From: Tricholoma matsutake
Lineage: Eukaryota; Basidiomycota; Agaricomycetes; Agaricales; Tricholomataceae
DNA length: 64,000 nt
Direction of reading: 5' to 3'
Assembly (NCBI GenBank): GCA_026075535.2
Contig: AP026545.1
Coordinates: 6,262,001 to 6,326,000, forward strand
In this document: positions 22,401 through 33,852 of the stretch, one piece after another
How positions within the stretch are numbered: position 1 is the stretch's first letter
How the letters are laid out: the number at the start of each line of letters is the position of its first letter
Position numbers and translations under genes: made by a program
Notes under the pieces: model-generated
Seen by the model: only the letters and a program-made list of their open reading frames with translations
The model's database searches: none
Told to the model about the DNA's origin: nothing

Positions 22401-22782
22401 TCCAAGATGGTTGTGCCAGGTGACAATATTGGGCACAGAGTGGATGGTGAGGGCATGTTCTGCCAATGCTGAATCAAATGAGCTGACTGAGATCAAGCAG
22501 ACTGTTGTGTTGGGAATGTAGAGTGCGTCACATAAGACGATAGAGGCGCCTTGAGCAATTTGGAGTTTTATCTCCCCCAGACCAATTGCTGAGATGGAGG
22601 ATCCACCGATGCCTCGTACGTGACATGGTGAAATGGCACGTAGTGTAAGAAAATTAGAACGGTCCGGTGTGATATGAACCATTGTGCCTGTGTTGACATA
22701 GAATGGGTGGTCATCGAGTGAGATGGTTGTATGTTGGGACTGATTGAGGGGGGTGACTGCAAAAGTGTCCTCATCGACAGGG
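19405..22782 (-). pseudogene. Copia pol polyprotein (protease, integrase, RT, RNase H), broken
   Basis: From 22782 leftward: the protease site reads FYVNTGTMVHITPDRSNF, where the catalytic Asp is Asn (codon 22692-22694). Next come the GAG-preintegrase HNHLGHVNYQALQDMARKG and CKSCILGKQTHTPV, then integrase with WVDLSGPH, MYITDNGELKSD and WVECMHQTLMGK (D, D and E present). The RT region has FHIKQDENGTPVHWKVHLV, YGMKQSRCIWNQTL and AAVHVDNYLSIAS (VDN in place of VDD). RNase H closes with LLAYTDSDWVSC, SSCEAEYIAAFEAAKE and HIDIKFHFLGE. Frame breaks occur near 21369-21018, 20683 and 19987. The protease and RT active-site changes show the copy is dead. Each D-to-N change fits a C-to-T event on the opposite strand. 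Confidence 0.8.
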
Positions 22783-22785
22783 GTG

Positions 22786-25700
22786 TTTTTTTTTTTTTTT
22801 TTTTTCCATTTATTCTCTTTTTGTGGTGTACCATATGTGAGAGATTAAAAGTGTACATGGTAGAGTATGTCTTTAGTATGCTGCCCAATAGAAGTTCATT
22901 GTCATCAGCTTGGAGAAACCACAGTGTGGTTCTCAAGTGCCGTTGGTGCAGTAATAAGTGGTGCTGGGCCATGGATAATGTATGGGTGTGTCATCCTGTC
23001 TGTGTTCGTCTTCCGTTCTATCCTGCATTGCTCTCCCATGCTCCCCAAGTCCTATCACCCCCTCCTTCCCTGTGGTTCTTCTTCCATGGTGGGTATCTCC
23101 CCGAATGTGTCTTGTAAGTGGCTGGTTGCAGCTACAAAAGTGAAGAGTGCGCATAGTGTTTTTTTCCTCATGAATAGCTTTGTCAAGTTGATGCTCCTCC
23201 CTCCCATTGCATTTCGTAGTGCCTGCCTGGCTTCCTTATGTACGGGGCAGTGTAGTAAGAAGTGTTGTACCATTTCATCTCTCTGTTGACAGGCTGGGCA
23301 TTTCGGTGAGTCATTCTTTCCCAAACGATGTAGGTGCTTAGCTAGGGGTGTGTGTCCTGTTCTCAATTGTGTGAGTATACTCGCCAGCTTCCTTGGTAGC
23401 GGCGTGATGAGTTGGATGTATTTCCCTGATTGGGCGGCTGGGTCAGTGTTCTTCATTCTCTCATATCTGCATGAATTTGTCCATATGCGCTGTGCCCATT
23501 GCTTCAACCTCTCTCCATATGCTTGTTTCACTGCTGATGCGCTATGTGGGAGCTTGTTGCAAAGGAATTTCGGCAGGTCGTCCCAACTGCTGCTGCCTTC
23601 TGTTATGGCCTTCTTTGCTTCTTCATCCACTCTCTCATTTCCCTCCACTCCCATGTGTCCTGGTACCCATTTAACCTTGATCTTTATGCCATTATGCACT
23701 TTTTGCAGTGCTGTGATGTTGTTATGAAAAGCATCAAAAATGTAATGACTTGGGTTGGGTTTAGTTAGTGTCATAGCTGTGATAGAAGCCTGATTATCAA
23801 TGTATATGTGAGCTGACCATATTCCCCATTCCTTTTTGATCAGGTGTGTGCCCAATACTGCTCCAATCCCTTCTCCTTCATATACGGTGTGATGGCAGGT
23901 GGAGCCAATTTGGTACTGGAGGCTGCTCTTTGGCCTTCCTTGTCTGTATAGGATTGCACTGGCTCCTACTTTACCTTCCATCCCCGAGCCATCTGTGAAG
24001 ACCTTTATGTCTGCTTTGTCTTGTGGGATCGATGCTATTGCGTGCTCGGTATCCATTGCGATTTCTGTTTTTACTCCTGGTTTCCATTTTGTGTCATATC
24101 TGATTGCTTTGATGGTTTCTATTTTTTGTGGCTGGATGTTGTATCTGTGCATGAGGTCATGTAGGGGTGTCGGGTGTCGCTTGATCAGTCAGCTTGCCGC
24201 ATTCAAAACCGGTTTGTGCAGTGGATGCATTACCAGTAAGGTGGCAAGCCAAACTGCTGCTCATTGTCTGTGCTTGTCTACTAGCAATTGGAACAGTAGT
24301 AGATTTGCCATTACTTCCACTATGTCTGTGGCAGTGGTGCTCATGGCACCTGTGATCATAATCACCACTTGTCATTGGATTGATGCTAGTTTTGTTAGTA
24401 TTGCTTGTTTTGTCCCACCTTTGTCTGAAGTTTTTATGCCCACTTTCTGGTGCAGGGTAAGGAAAATGTCAGCAGTGTATAGCATTCATAGCTGATGGAA
24501 GTACTTAGCATGTATTCCTTTGGTTGTGCGTGCTATCCAGCTGAAATGGATGATCCAGTCTTGACCTTTTCCGAGCATGGATGCGCATTGCACCTTCCAG
24601 TTCATTTTGTTGTCTACCATCACTCCTAAGAATCTTGCGGTCTCTTTTGATGGTATCCTTTGATTCCCTAGTATTAATGTGCTCCGAGGCATGGGTATTC
24701 TTTTCCATGGGTTGACTGGGTTGGGCATCATCTTCTTTGTGATGTTGAGTAGTTGGAATTTATCTATACCAAATTCACAGTTGTGGAGCTTAGCCCATTC
24801 GAAGATGCCCCCTGGGCAATTCATTATGTCGTAGAGTTTGCCATGTGTTTCCGCAAAGTTCTTTCCTGTGGTGATTACCACCACATCATCCATGAATAAC
24901 AGTGTTGACTTGCCTTTTTTGATGTCTGGGATTTTTGATAGGTCAGCATTGTATAGAAGATAGCAGATTGCCGAAAAGGGGTCTCCTTGATCCAAACCGT
25001 TCAGTACTGTGAACATTTCCATCTGAAAATCATCGAAGGATAATGTTGTTTGTCTGTTTTCAAGCCATCAAGGAAGAGTGTTGATGCTACCTGACCTTTG
25101 CGCCAAGCATCCTTGACTGTTTTTGTTAACATGTGAATTGAGTCTGTGGTAGTGCATCCCAGTCTCACTCCATAATGATTTGCCAGCAGCATGTTGAATT
25201 TTTCGCACATATGTACGATTTCTTCCATCTGACAACTATTCAATAGTCATGCCATCCCACCCGAGAGGACAATGGGGCACCACGCTGATGGCGCAGTATA
25301 GTTGGGCTTCCCAGGTTTCTTTAGTATCAGTGTTTCTGTTAGCGACCATATCTGTGGGTAATAGTTCAGTGTGTTAGTGGCATGATACAGGGGTCCTAGA
25401 TGGGGGACAATAGCTTCTCTGGCATGTATGAGTACCGAGTTCAGGATGGTCCCGCTCCGACTGGCCTTGAATGGTTTCAGCTTCTTGATGGCTCGGTGTA
25501 TCTGGTCATCCATTATGTTCTGGAATGTCCACCATGGTGGTGGATATCTGAAATCTTCCAGTGGGGGTGTTAGCAGTGGGTTTGCTGGCAGAAAAAAGGT
25601 TTTATAAAAAAGTTTCCCTTTGCCCAAGTTGTTGGACTCTTCTCTGGTTACCCTTTTCATGGCTGGGTCTTTCACTTGCAGTGTCGGTATTCTTACCCTG

Positions 25701-26802
25701 CCCACATCCATGGGCGGTGATGTCACTAACTTACTTGCTTGCCATATGCTCATTTCGTCCAAACCTTCCAACCACTCTACCCAGTGATCTGCTTTGGTGT
25801 TTTGTATTTTCTCTGAGTATGTGTTGCATTGTTGTCAGTATTCTTCATGTATTGGGTGGTCTGGGCTTTCACAGTGATGTTTGGACCTTCCCCCTAGCTG
25901 AACCATTTTCTTTTTCTCCTTTGCTAGCTCCATCGACCACCATCTTTTGGAGTATGGGCTTGGTTTTGTTAGCTATATGTGTTTGCTGATGGCATCTTGG
26001 ATCGCTGCATTTAGGGCGTCGAGTTTGCCACCAAATTCCTGAATGTCAGTGATTTCTGTTGGGGGTGGTAAGTTGTCAAGGTTCATTTTCAGTCTTGTTA
26101 CCAGTTCTGGCCAGTCCGCAAGCCTAAAGTTGTATCTCAGCTTTTGCGCTACCTTTGGTGCATGGATGTTCAGTTGGGTCACAATTGGATAGTGATCCAT
26201 TTTTACTGGTCATGAGGCATCGTCTGTGTTGCATTTGACTACAGCGTCTATAAGTGTTTCACTGCAGAAAATGTTGTCAACCCTCGTGTGGTTGCCCGTG
26301 CTGTGTGAGCATAGCGTTGATATGCTTCATGTTGTGCCTGCTTAACATGTTTAGTAGTGGTTGCGTTAGATCTAGGTTGGCTCTGGTGAAGAGGTGGGCA
26401 TTTCTGGCTTCATCCCAGAGGGGGTGGTGTCGGTTGAAGTCTCCCAACCATATGGTGTGTAGTGGTCCTATGGTGAATCTCTGTCTTTCTCGGTCTCGCA
26501 TATATGCAGATACGTGTGTAAGTGCTCTGTTGTTCTTGCAGTCATTGTATATGTTGATAATGCATAACATGCCTGAGGCTCCTGTCAATTCTATTGCTGT
26601 AATATCCAGGTGCTGGAAACTTATCTGTTTCCATGAGTCTGTTAGTATGTTAGTGTTGATAAGGATGAGTGATCTTGAGCTCTGTGGGTGGGTACCATGG
26701 GTGCTTGGGTATACGGTGGTCCATTGTCTGTTGGCCTGCAATTTACCATTGAAGTCGATATAAGGTTCTTGTATGGCACATATGTTGTATTCATCTTGCC
26801 GT
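22786..26802 (-). mobile_element. Non-LTR retrotransposon (LINE, Tad-like) with poly-A tail
   Basis: The 3' end is a run of 20 T on the plus strand (22786-22805), the poly-A tail of a minus-strand LINE. Upstream lie, in order, a cysteine knuckle, RNase H, reverse transcriptase and an APE-type endonuclease. The 5' side ends at 26802, where the Gypsy LTR begins, in the first part of the endonuclease; ORF1 is not seen. The LINE interrupts the Copia element. Presence of RNase H after RT points to the Tad/I-like groups common in fungi. I could not identify the target duplication. Confidence 0.8.
23055..26802 (-). pseudogene. LINE ORF2: endonuclease, RT, RNase H, cysteine knuckle
   Basis: The endonuclease (26802-26277) shows CAIQEPYIDFNG and LGDFNRHHPLWDEARNAH, the DFNxHHPxW active-site motif. 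RT (25771-24486) shows SRSGTILNSVLIHAREAIVP, NGLDQGDPFSAICYLLYNAD and FMDDVVVITTG, the last holding the two catalytic aspartates. RNase H (24050-23600) shows VFTDGSGMEGKVGASAILY, VYEGEGIGAV, YIDNQASITAM and VKWVPGHMGVEGNERVDEEA. The end carries CPACQQRDEMVQHFLLHC, a zinc-knuckle common at the C-terminus of these elements. Together they make and integrate cDNA at nicked targets. Stops and frameshifts near 26210, 25800-25970, 25245, 24480 and 24160 disable the copy, although most motifs survive. Confidence 0.8.
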
Positions 26803-27228
26803 TATAAGGGCAACCTAAGCCTCTAGCAAAGGGAAATCTGAAGTTAAAATTATGCTACATAATACAGAGGGATTGGGGGCGCACCTAGCAAAGGGAAATC
26901 CAAAGAGAAAACTCTAAAGATCCCCTTGCCAGTGCCCAGTATATGTGAAAACTGCAAAAATCAAATAATAACTAAAAATAGAAAAAGGCAGAGATAGGCT
27001 GATCAAGGCTGCCGCATGATGTAATACCAAGGGGTAGATGTCGGAAGGGTACTCCATCTCTAAATATAAAACTGTCAACATGCACAAATGTGATAGAAAG
27101 GGAAATTAGTAATAAAATAAGGGAAAAATCATAGAAAATGAAGAATAGAGGGAAACAAGGCAAGAAAAAATATAGGATGAACATAAAAAATAGGAGAAAC
27201 ATGTGGGACACCCTCTAGTCCCCTTACA
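26803..27228 (-). repeat. 3' LTR of the chromovirus
   Basis: In minus orientation it begins TGTAAGGGGACTAGAGGG and ends CCCTTATA. It is 426 bp and near-identical to 32375-32787 except for substitutions and an 11-bp stretch (TGTCGGAAGGG at about 27039-27049 on the plus strand) absent from the other copy. The ends are TG...TA and not the canonical TG...CA. Confidence 0.88.
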
Positions 27229-27269
27229 TCACCCCCCTTCTAAGATGCATCGCCCCAATGCATTCAAAA

Positions 27270-30200
27270 TCACATATGACCAAAGTCACTGACTTGAATG
27301 CGACGTGGTGCAGCAGTGTGCCATTGGTGGAACTCCTTGACCAACCGAGGGGCGTTCACATTGGACTCCTCAACCCATGAGTTCTCCTCATACCCATAAC
27401 CCTTCCAGTGTACCAAATACTGGAGCTTCCCTCGACATAACCGGCTGTCCAAGATTGACTCGACTTCATACTGGGGTTCTCCCTCCACGACTGTAGGTGG
27501 CGGTGGTGGTTGTGAACGGTGTCCTGGAAAAGGATCTGAGGGAGCTGGAAGGAGTTTTGCGACATGGAAGACTGGGTGAAGTCTAGACATGGAGGCTGGG
27601 AGGCGTAGACAATAGGCATGTGTTCCAATGCACTTGACAATGGGGAAAGGTCCCAGGAAGTGATGGGAGAGTTTTTTGGACAGACGGGTAGTGGAGATGA
27701 CACTGGAGTCAAGATAAACTCGATCACCAACCTTGTACTGCGGCATTGGAGAGTGGTGTTGATTGTAGAAATGTGCCATGTTGTCCTTTGCCTTCACCAA
27801 GGCTGCCTTCGCTTCCTCCAAACTGTCCCTCATGCATTCTGTGAACTCATTCACTGTCTCAATATGTGAGGGGGCTTGGTGAGGTTCGAATCCCATGCGT
27901 GGGTGTCCAAGAAGAAGGGGGTTTGTTAAGTGGAAGCATGGACATGATTGTTGTATCTGAACTCGGCCAGGGGAAGGAGATCATCCCAATCGTCCTGGCA
28001 TTCATTGACGAAGACATGGATGTATTGCTCCAACTCCTGGTTGACTCGTTTGGTCTGGCCATCAGTTTGTGGGTGATAAGCAGTCAAAGCGAGGAGTTTG
28101 ATACCCAGAAGTTGGTACAGCTCACAAGTGAACTCTGCTACAAACTGAGGGCCATGGTCAGAAAGGAAGGCACCAGGGAGTCCATGTAGTTTCCAGACAT
28201 GGTGAAGATAGAGGCAGGCAGCACCCAGGGCACTGACAGTGGTGTGAGTGGGAATGAAGTGAGCGCATTTCCCTGTGGAGTCAACTGTGCACATCACCAC
28301 ATCAAACCCGTTCGACTCTGGCAACTCCACCACAAAGTCGACACTGACAACATCCCAATGACTTTCTGGGACAGGGAGAGGGTGTAGCTCACCAATGGGT
28401 TTGCGATGAGGAATCTTGGTGCGTAAGCAAAGGTCACAAGTACAACAATACTGACCAATGAGCCATGACATCTGTGGCCACCAATAATTCCATGAGGTGA
28501 GCTCCAAGGTCTTCCAGCATCCCGGGTGACCAGCAATCTGTGAGTCATGGTGTTGGGATATGATACATCGATGAAGGTCTGGGTCATTGGGTACATATAT
28601 GTGATCCTGGAAATACAACAAGTCCTCCCTTTCAGCCCACTCTACCACACATAAGGAGAGGGTAGATCCCTTCCTCAGTTCCTTAATAGCTCAGGCCACG
28701 ACATCCTCGTATAAACCACTACGGTTCACATGATGGATGTCACATAGGATGTCCCGCTCCTCGCCCTGGGGTGCGATACCTTCCAATGCCTGGATCGTAA
28801 ACAGGTTTGGCTGCAACAACACAATGTCTTGATTGTCATCACCACCATCCCCATGATCTGCACGTCGGGAGAGGGCATCCATCTTCCCCATGCTGCGACC
28901 TGGACGGTGGTGCAAGGAGAAGTCGAACCTGGATAGATACAGGGACCAATGAGCTTGACGACAGTTCAATTTCTTGGCCGTCATAAAGTACTCAAGATTC
29001 TTGTGATCCATCCAAATTTCCACCTTGTGTAGGGCACCCTCGAGGAAGTGTTGCCACTCCTCAAGCGCGTGCATTATCGCCAACATCTCCTTGTCATGGA
29101 TCTCATAGTTTTGTTCCACAGCACTAAGGCTTTTGGAGTAGAACACAACAGGATGCCAGTTCTGGTCCTCCGGAGACTGCTGAGACAACACGGTGCCCAT
29201 CGCAAAGTCAGAACTGTCGGCTTCTACACGAAAAGGGCGTGAATCGTCAGCAAAGGTAAGGATGGGAGCAGAAGTGACCATCTCTTTAAGCTTTTTGAAT
29301 GCCTCCTGCTGTGCATTGTCCCACTGCCATGCCTCCTTGCCAGTCAAGTCAAACAGTGGTCATGCATGATGTGAGAAATCCTTGATAAAATGCCAATAGA
29401 AATTGATGAAGCCTAAAAAGGACTGCACCTCTTTCTTGTTTGTGGGTGTCGGCCATGCCGTGACCCCATTCACCTTGACCGGATCCATCTCTACCTGGCC
29501 CTCCAAGATAATCAGGCTGAGGTACTCGATCTTGGTCTTCTCAAACTCACACTTGTGTTGGCGAAGGTAGAGTTTGTACTGTCAAAGTCAGTCCAAGACA
29601 AGGCACGTAATGTGACGATGCTCTTCCACTGTGCGAGTGAAGATGAGGATATCATCGAGGATGAGGTCATGGAAGATGTCGTTCATCATGGTCTGGAAGG
29701 TGGCAGGACTATTAGTAAGGCCAAAGAACATGATGAGCGGTTCAAAAAGACCCCAGTTGGTATGAAAGGCTGCCTTCCACTCATCTCCCTCCTTTATCCT
29801 CACATTATTGTAACCCCAATGGACATCAAGTTTGGTGAAGTATCACGCTCCACGGAGTTGGTTCACAAGTTCAGAGATGAGAGGTAGCAGGTAGTGATTC
29901 TTGACCGTGATGTCGTTGAGCCTTCTATAGTCTTGAACTGGACGAAGTGAGCCATCCTTCTTCTTGACAAAGAAAAAGGGAGAGGCCATGGGCGATTTGG
30001 ATGGTCGAATACGTCCAGAGGTTAGGTGTTCATCGATGAATTGGTCGAGCTGTTGCTGTTCCTTGGGAGAAAGAGGATAGACCTTGCAGGAGGGGGTTGC
30101 ACTGGGGATGAGTTCAATGGCGTGATCCCACAGCTTGCGTGCAGGGAGAGAATTGAATGATTCCTTGGAGAACACGTCCTCGAACTCATGAAGATGAGGG

Positions 30201-31114
30201 AGTAAGGAGTCAGTAGAGGATTTAGCAGTATTGTTTTTGTGGAAGGCCTCGGCAAGGCGCTGGGATATGTTCGCTGTAGCACACGCCTCATGTGATGGAT
30301 GAATCACAGTGTAGAAAATCTGATCCCCTTCCTCAACTTCCTCTGCTTCCTCCTCATCATCATCTGAGTCGGGTATCAGATCAGGAACCCCCTCCAACTC
30401 CACATCAGGCAGAGGTAGGGGTCCAGCACAACACTTCTGAGTGCATCGTACCGAGGCCCTTTGTCCGCAGCGCTCTTGTCTGGCTTCCATGAAACAGGTG
30501 CAACAGCTGGATGGACATTGGCTCATGGTGACCTCCCCAGTATGCCAGTTAACATCTGGGTTATGGTCTCGAAGCCATGGATAGCCCAAAATCACCTTCT
30601 GCTTCCCTAACTGAGTGACAGCAAAATGTGTACGCTCACTATGATCTTTGTAATGGAGGACCAGGTCCACAACCTCTCGGATGGCACCAGCTTCATTTGG
30701 CGATCCATCCACATTATAAACAGGTATCGGACACGAGAGTGAGCGAGTATTCAGGCAATGTTGTTGTGCGAGGTCAGCATCAATGAAGAGACCAGTAGCA
30801 CCAGAGTCTAGGAGCGCAGAGACACCAAGTATCTGTCCAGTGTTGGTAGTCTGTAGTTCGATTGCCAGGTTCAAGGAGTGTGCAGAGGGAGTGGATGCAA
30901 CAATATATTTGCATGGTAGTTTGTGCTCCCATGATTTAATTTTGGGGCATGAGGTAGAGGTAGAGAGAGGAGGGGCAGGTACGTCTTCACCCGACTTCAA
31001 AGGTTCAGAGAGGGGAATAGTCATGAAATCAGATTCATTCTCTGGGGATTCAACTGACAAAACTTCAAAGTGGTTATGGACAGGCAATGAGGGTGTACGA
31101 TTCACTTGCTGCAA
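27270..31114 (-). pseudogene. Chromovirus pol (protease, RT, RNase H, integrase, chromodomain)
   Basis: The protease reads ALLDSGATGLFIDADLAQQ (DSG intact, near 30800). RT has FFVKKKDGSLRPVQDYRRLN, then after a stop [19 protein letters not shown] and [18 protein letters not shown]. The palm motif reads [10 protein letters not shown], lacking about eight residues normally found before the aspartates. RNase H has RPFRVEADSSDFAMGTVLS and NYEIHDKEMLAIM. Integrase shows HHDSQIAGHPGCWKT with CTCDLC (HHCC), SVDFVVELP and FLSDHGPQFVAEF, but the catalytic Glu reads Lys in GQTKRVNQELE (codon 28049-28051). The chromodomain near 27440-27350 (LQYLVHWKGYGYEENSWVE) would target silent chromatin. Stops at about 28690, 29360 and 29840 complete the picture of a dead copy. 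Confidence 0.85.
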
Positions 31115-32343
31115 ATAGAAAAATCCTGCTCCTCTACACCCTCTAATTTGACCTCCTCAGTGACCTGACCCTTCGCTTCCTCGACATCTACAAGTGCCAA
31201 CAGGTCCTGGAGGAGTTCATCTCGCCCCTCGGGGGTGAGCATGTGGATATCCTGACAATGGGGGCACACTCCAGCCATATGTCCAGTTTCCCCACAGCGG
31301 TAGCAGAGGTTTAACCTGCATGCGCAGCTACAGGCTGCATCGACATCCATTAGTACCGGAACATTGATGGCCGGTGCAGGAGTTTGACAGATGGGGATAG
31401 GGTTGCATTGGGGAAGGGTTTGATTGAAGATGTGGGATGTAGGAGTGGTAGTTGGAGCCCGGAATGCAGCATTGAACACCGCATTTGTGAGTCGGTTCTC
31501 ATCACAGAGGGAAGCAGCTTCATACCAAGCATAGATATCATCGTCTGCTGGACGTCCTTCCAACATCTGGGCAATCTGGTCCTGAATCTCCCAGTTGAGG
31601 CCTCGTTGGAACTTCACCACCACTGGTAGCCCACCCCCATGTCCACCAAGTCCTTAAACTCATCGATATAATTGTCCATGGATCGACGTGCCTGGTGGTA
31701 TGAGGATGACTCAAGTTGTGTCACTGCTCAGTGGCGCTCATTGAGGGGACAAAAGTGGCGTACGAACTCTGCTCAAAAGTCACCCCAAGTGGAGAAAGGT
31801 AGAGAACCGAGTTCTTTGGTTTGTCGCAGAATATGGTCCACGTAGAGATAGGCATGCTCAGATTTCATGTATGTGAAGGCCCAATAAATTTTTGCAGCTT
31901 CATCGATGAATTGATGCGACTGGAGACTGATATACAACTCACAGGAGTTAAGGAATGCACATCTCTGCATATGGGCACCATTAAATTCAGCGGGGGGGGG
32001 ACGGTTTGATCTGGGTGCACTCCTTGGGCCCATTTGGCAACACATTGTTGTTGGGTGCGCTTGGAGTCGTAATGGGGGAAATATTAGTCGTGGAGCTGGT
32101 CTGAAGTGTTCTGACGAAGTTTTCAATCGTAGATTTAAGCAAATCAATTTGCATGCATATTCCGGTAACGTCGCTTTCAAGTGCGTCAAGGCATTCTGAT
32201 GCGTCCATAGTGCTAGGGGGCGTGTTTGGCAAAAATGGTGGCATAATAAAGGCGAGACTATCTGGAACGGTGTGTAGGGACTCTGTGGAGCTTTGGGAAG
32301 CGTCGTCCAGTCCATACCTGCCTATCTTGGGCAGTGCATTCAC
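31102..32343 (-). pseudogene. Chromovirus gag with CCHC knuckle
   Basis: An ATG at 32343 (MNALPKIGRYGLDDASQ) opens about 32 bp after the LTR edge. The frame shifts near 31990 and 31770, with capsid-like ELYISLQSHQFIDEAAKIYW and WAFTYMKSEHAYLYVDHI. The downstream frame has VVKFQRGLNWEIQDQIAQML, a normal capsid C-terminal segment. The zinc knuckle is complete: CYRCGETGHMAGVC (C-x2-C-x4-H-x4-C). It ends at 31102, overlapping pol by 13 nt. Gag would form the particle and bind the genomic RNA. A run of nine G at about 31993 lies at one of the frame breaks. Confidence 0.75.
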
Positions 32344-32374
32344 AATTTTCGGGCCTTAGGGGAGAGTTTTCTAC

Positions 32375-32787
32375 TATAAGGGCAACCTAAGCCTCTAGCA
32401 AAGGGAAATCCAAAGTTAAAATTATGCTACATAATACAGGGATTGGGGGCACACCTAGCAAAGGGAAATCCAAAGAGAAAACTCTAAAGATCCCCTTGCC
32501 AGTGCCCAGTATATGTGAAAACTGCAAAAATCAAATAATAACTAAAAATAGAAAAAGGCAGAGATAGGCTGATCAAGGCCGCTGCATGATGTAATACCAA
32601 GGGGTAGATACTCCATCTCTAAATATAAAACTGTCAACATGCACAAATGTGATAGAAAGGGAAATTAGTAATAAAATAAGGGAAAAATCATAGAAAATGA
32701 AGAATAGAAGGAAACGAGGCGAGAAAAAATATAGGACAAACGTAAAAAATAGGAGAAACACATGGGACACCCTCTAGTCCCCTTACA
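32375..32787 (-). repeat. 5' LTR of the chromovirus
   Basis: 413 bp, near-identical to 26803-27228 and in the same orientation, lacking the 11-bp stretch. In minus orientation it starts TGTAAGGGGACTAGAGGG at 32787 and ends CCCTTATA at 32375, followed 32 bp later by the gag ATG. High identity between the two LTRs implies a moderately recent insertion despite the broken coding region. Confidence 0.88.
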
Positions 32788-33852
32788 TACCTGGTTGTCA
32801 ATGGCGCTGCCTTATGGGTGGTTTACCCCATCATTCGCCGCTGTCTCCCATTTGCCTTGTTCCTGTCAATCTGTCCAACAACTGCTTTCAAAGGCCTTAT
32901 GGATGGTCTCTTGAGTCTCGAGGGAGGTGTGAGCAAGGAAAAACTGATATGAAAAAAAAAGCCTCGCAACGCATGTCAGTGAGGGAACATGGTGGGAAGA
33001 AAAGAACTTAGAAGAAAAAGTTCTAAGTCGGGCGACAAGGCAAACACGCATGCACGTGGTTTTCGCTGGGGCACGGAGTTGGATGGATGTACGTATATGT
33101 GGACATCGACGCGATGTGTGTGCATTTACAAAGCTTTGTAAGCAAGAGTTTGATGGAAAACTATTTTATTCTACTTTTGACACACTTGCTTCGATTTGCT
33201 TCGAACTACTTCGAATCAATTTGATTTAATTAGATCCGATTTTCACTGGGCTTCAAGACCTGAGCCCCACGATCTCTCCCAGCGTCTCTCCCTCCTCCCC
33301 TTCCTTGTCTCATCTCGGGAGCCAGGCATAGAACAAAAAAAATTTGAATCGTCGGAGGCAACTGTTCGAATCGCAATTCACTTCCTATCGATTCATGTCG
33401 AGGCTTTGGTGCTGGCTTGTAGTTTAGGGGAGAGTTACATTGTATCATACTAGTAGTAGACATGGACTAAGTAGTGGATGAATCGACTATTAAATTTGCA
33501 TGAAAAAAGTTGACGGTCAGAGTAGGCAATTCAGGATCTTGAATCAGCGTGCGTGCGTGCGAATCGCCTTGCATCTCGCTACTATTAGAATGATTCAGGC
33601 AAACAGCATAGTTACGGCGAACATGCCCACTGAACAAGCGCACAGTGTATGTCGACCGCCGTAATCAAACATCCCGTTTTCTTCAGCCTCCTAAAGACCC
33701 TAACGTATGATCAATCTAATCATCCTCAGATCTCAGGCCAGTGCAAATTTCAGCTGTTTTATAATTAGCGACCGCAAGTATCGTATTACCGTGCCTGGGA
33801 CACCCTTATTAAATATATTCGTCAATCTTTCATCGTCGTCATCTCACTTTCC
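32788..33852. other. Boundary between transposon nest and gene island, no supported gene
   Basis: I see no gene with coding character and no terminal repeats. A minus-strand segment next to the LTR (32940-32790) may be remnant LINE or Copia sequence, but no motif identifies it. The stretch from about 33060 has normal CpG content and repeats of CTTCGA near 33190, like the gene island. It probably includes the upstream region of the next gene. Confidence 0.4.

Larger units (their letters stand above)
18993..22785 (-). mobile_element. Ty1/Copia element, 5' part cut off by a LINE
   Basis: The minus strand reads protease, integrase, reverse transcriptase, RNase H and LTR in Copia order. The upstream end stops at 22785 inside the segment before the protease, exactly where a 20-T run (poly-A of the LINE on the minus strand) begins. 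The LINE therefore inserted into this element. The missing gag should lie on the far side of the nest, but I could not recognise it there. Confidence 0.8.
26803..32787 (-). mobile_element. Ty3/Gypsy chromovirus with both LTRs
   Basis: Direct repeats at 26803-27228 and 32375-32787 bracket gag, protease, RT, RNase H, integrase and a C-terminal chromodomain on the minus strand. A purine tract, AGAAGGGGGGTGA in minus orientation (27241-27229), abuts the 3' LTR. The gag end (31102) and the pol frame start (31114) overlap by 13 nt, suggesting programmed frameshifting. Flanks GCCGT and TACCT do not match, so a target duplication is not evident. The element separates the LINE endonuclease from whatever lay upstream of it. 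Confidence 0.9.

Noticed and set aside
22731..23289. Plus-strand frames running through a Phe-rich stretch
   Set aside because: The Phe run is the LINE poly-A tail read in antisense; the rest is antisense to the RNase H/knuckle region.
25561..26763. Long plus-strand frames with many Cys/Leu/Phe residues
   Set aside because: Antisense shadows of the LINE endonuclease and RT, whose motifs are clear on the minus strand.
26798..32792. 5-bp target duplication around the chromovirus
   Set aside because: Flanks GCCGT and TACCT differ; shifting the LTR edges by one or two bases does not produce a match.
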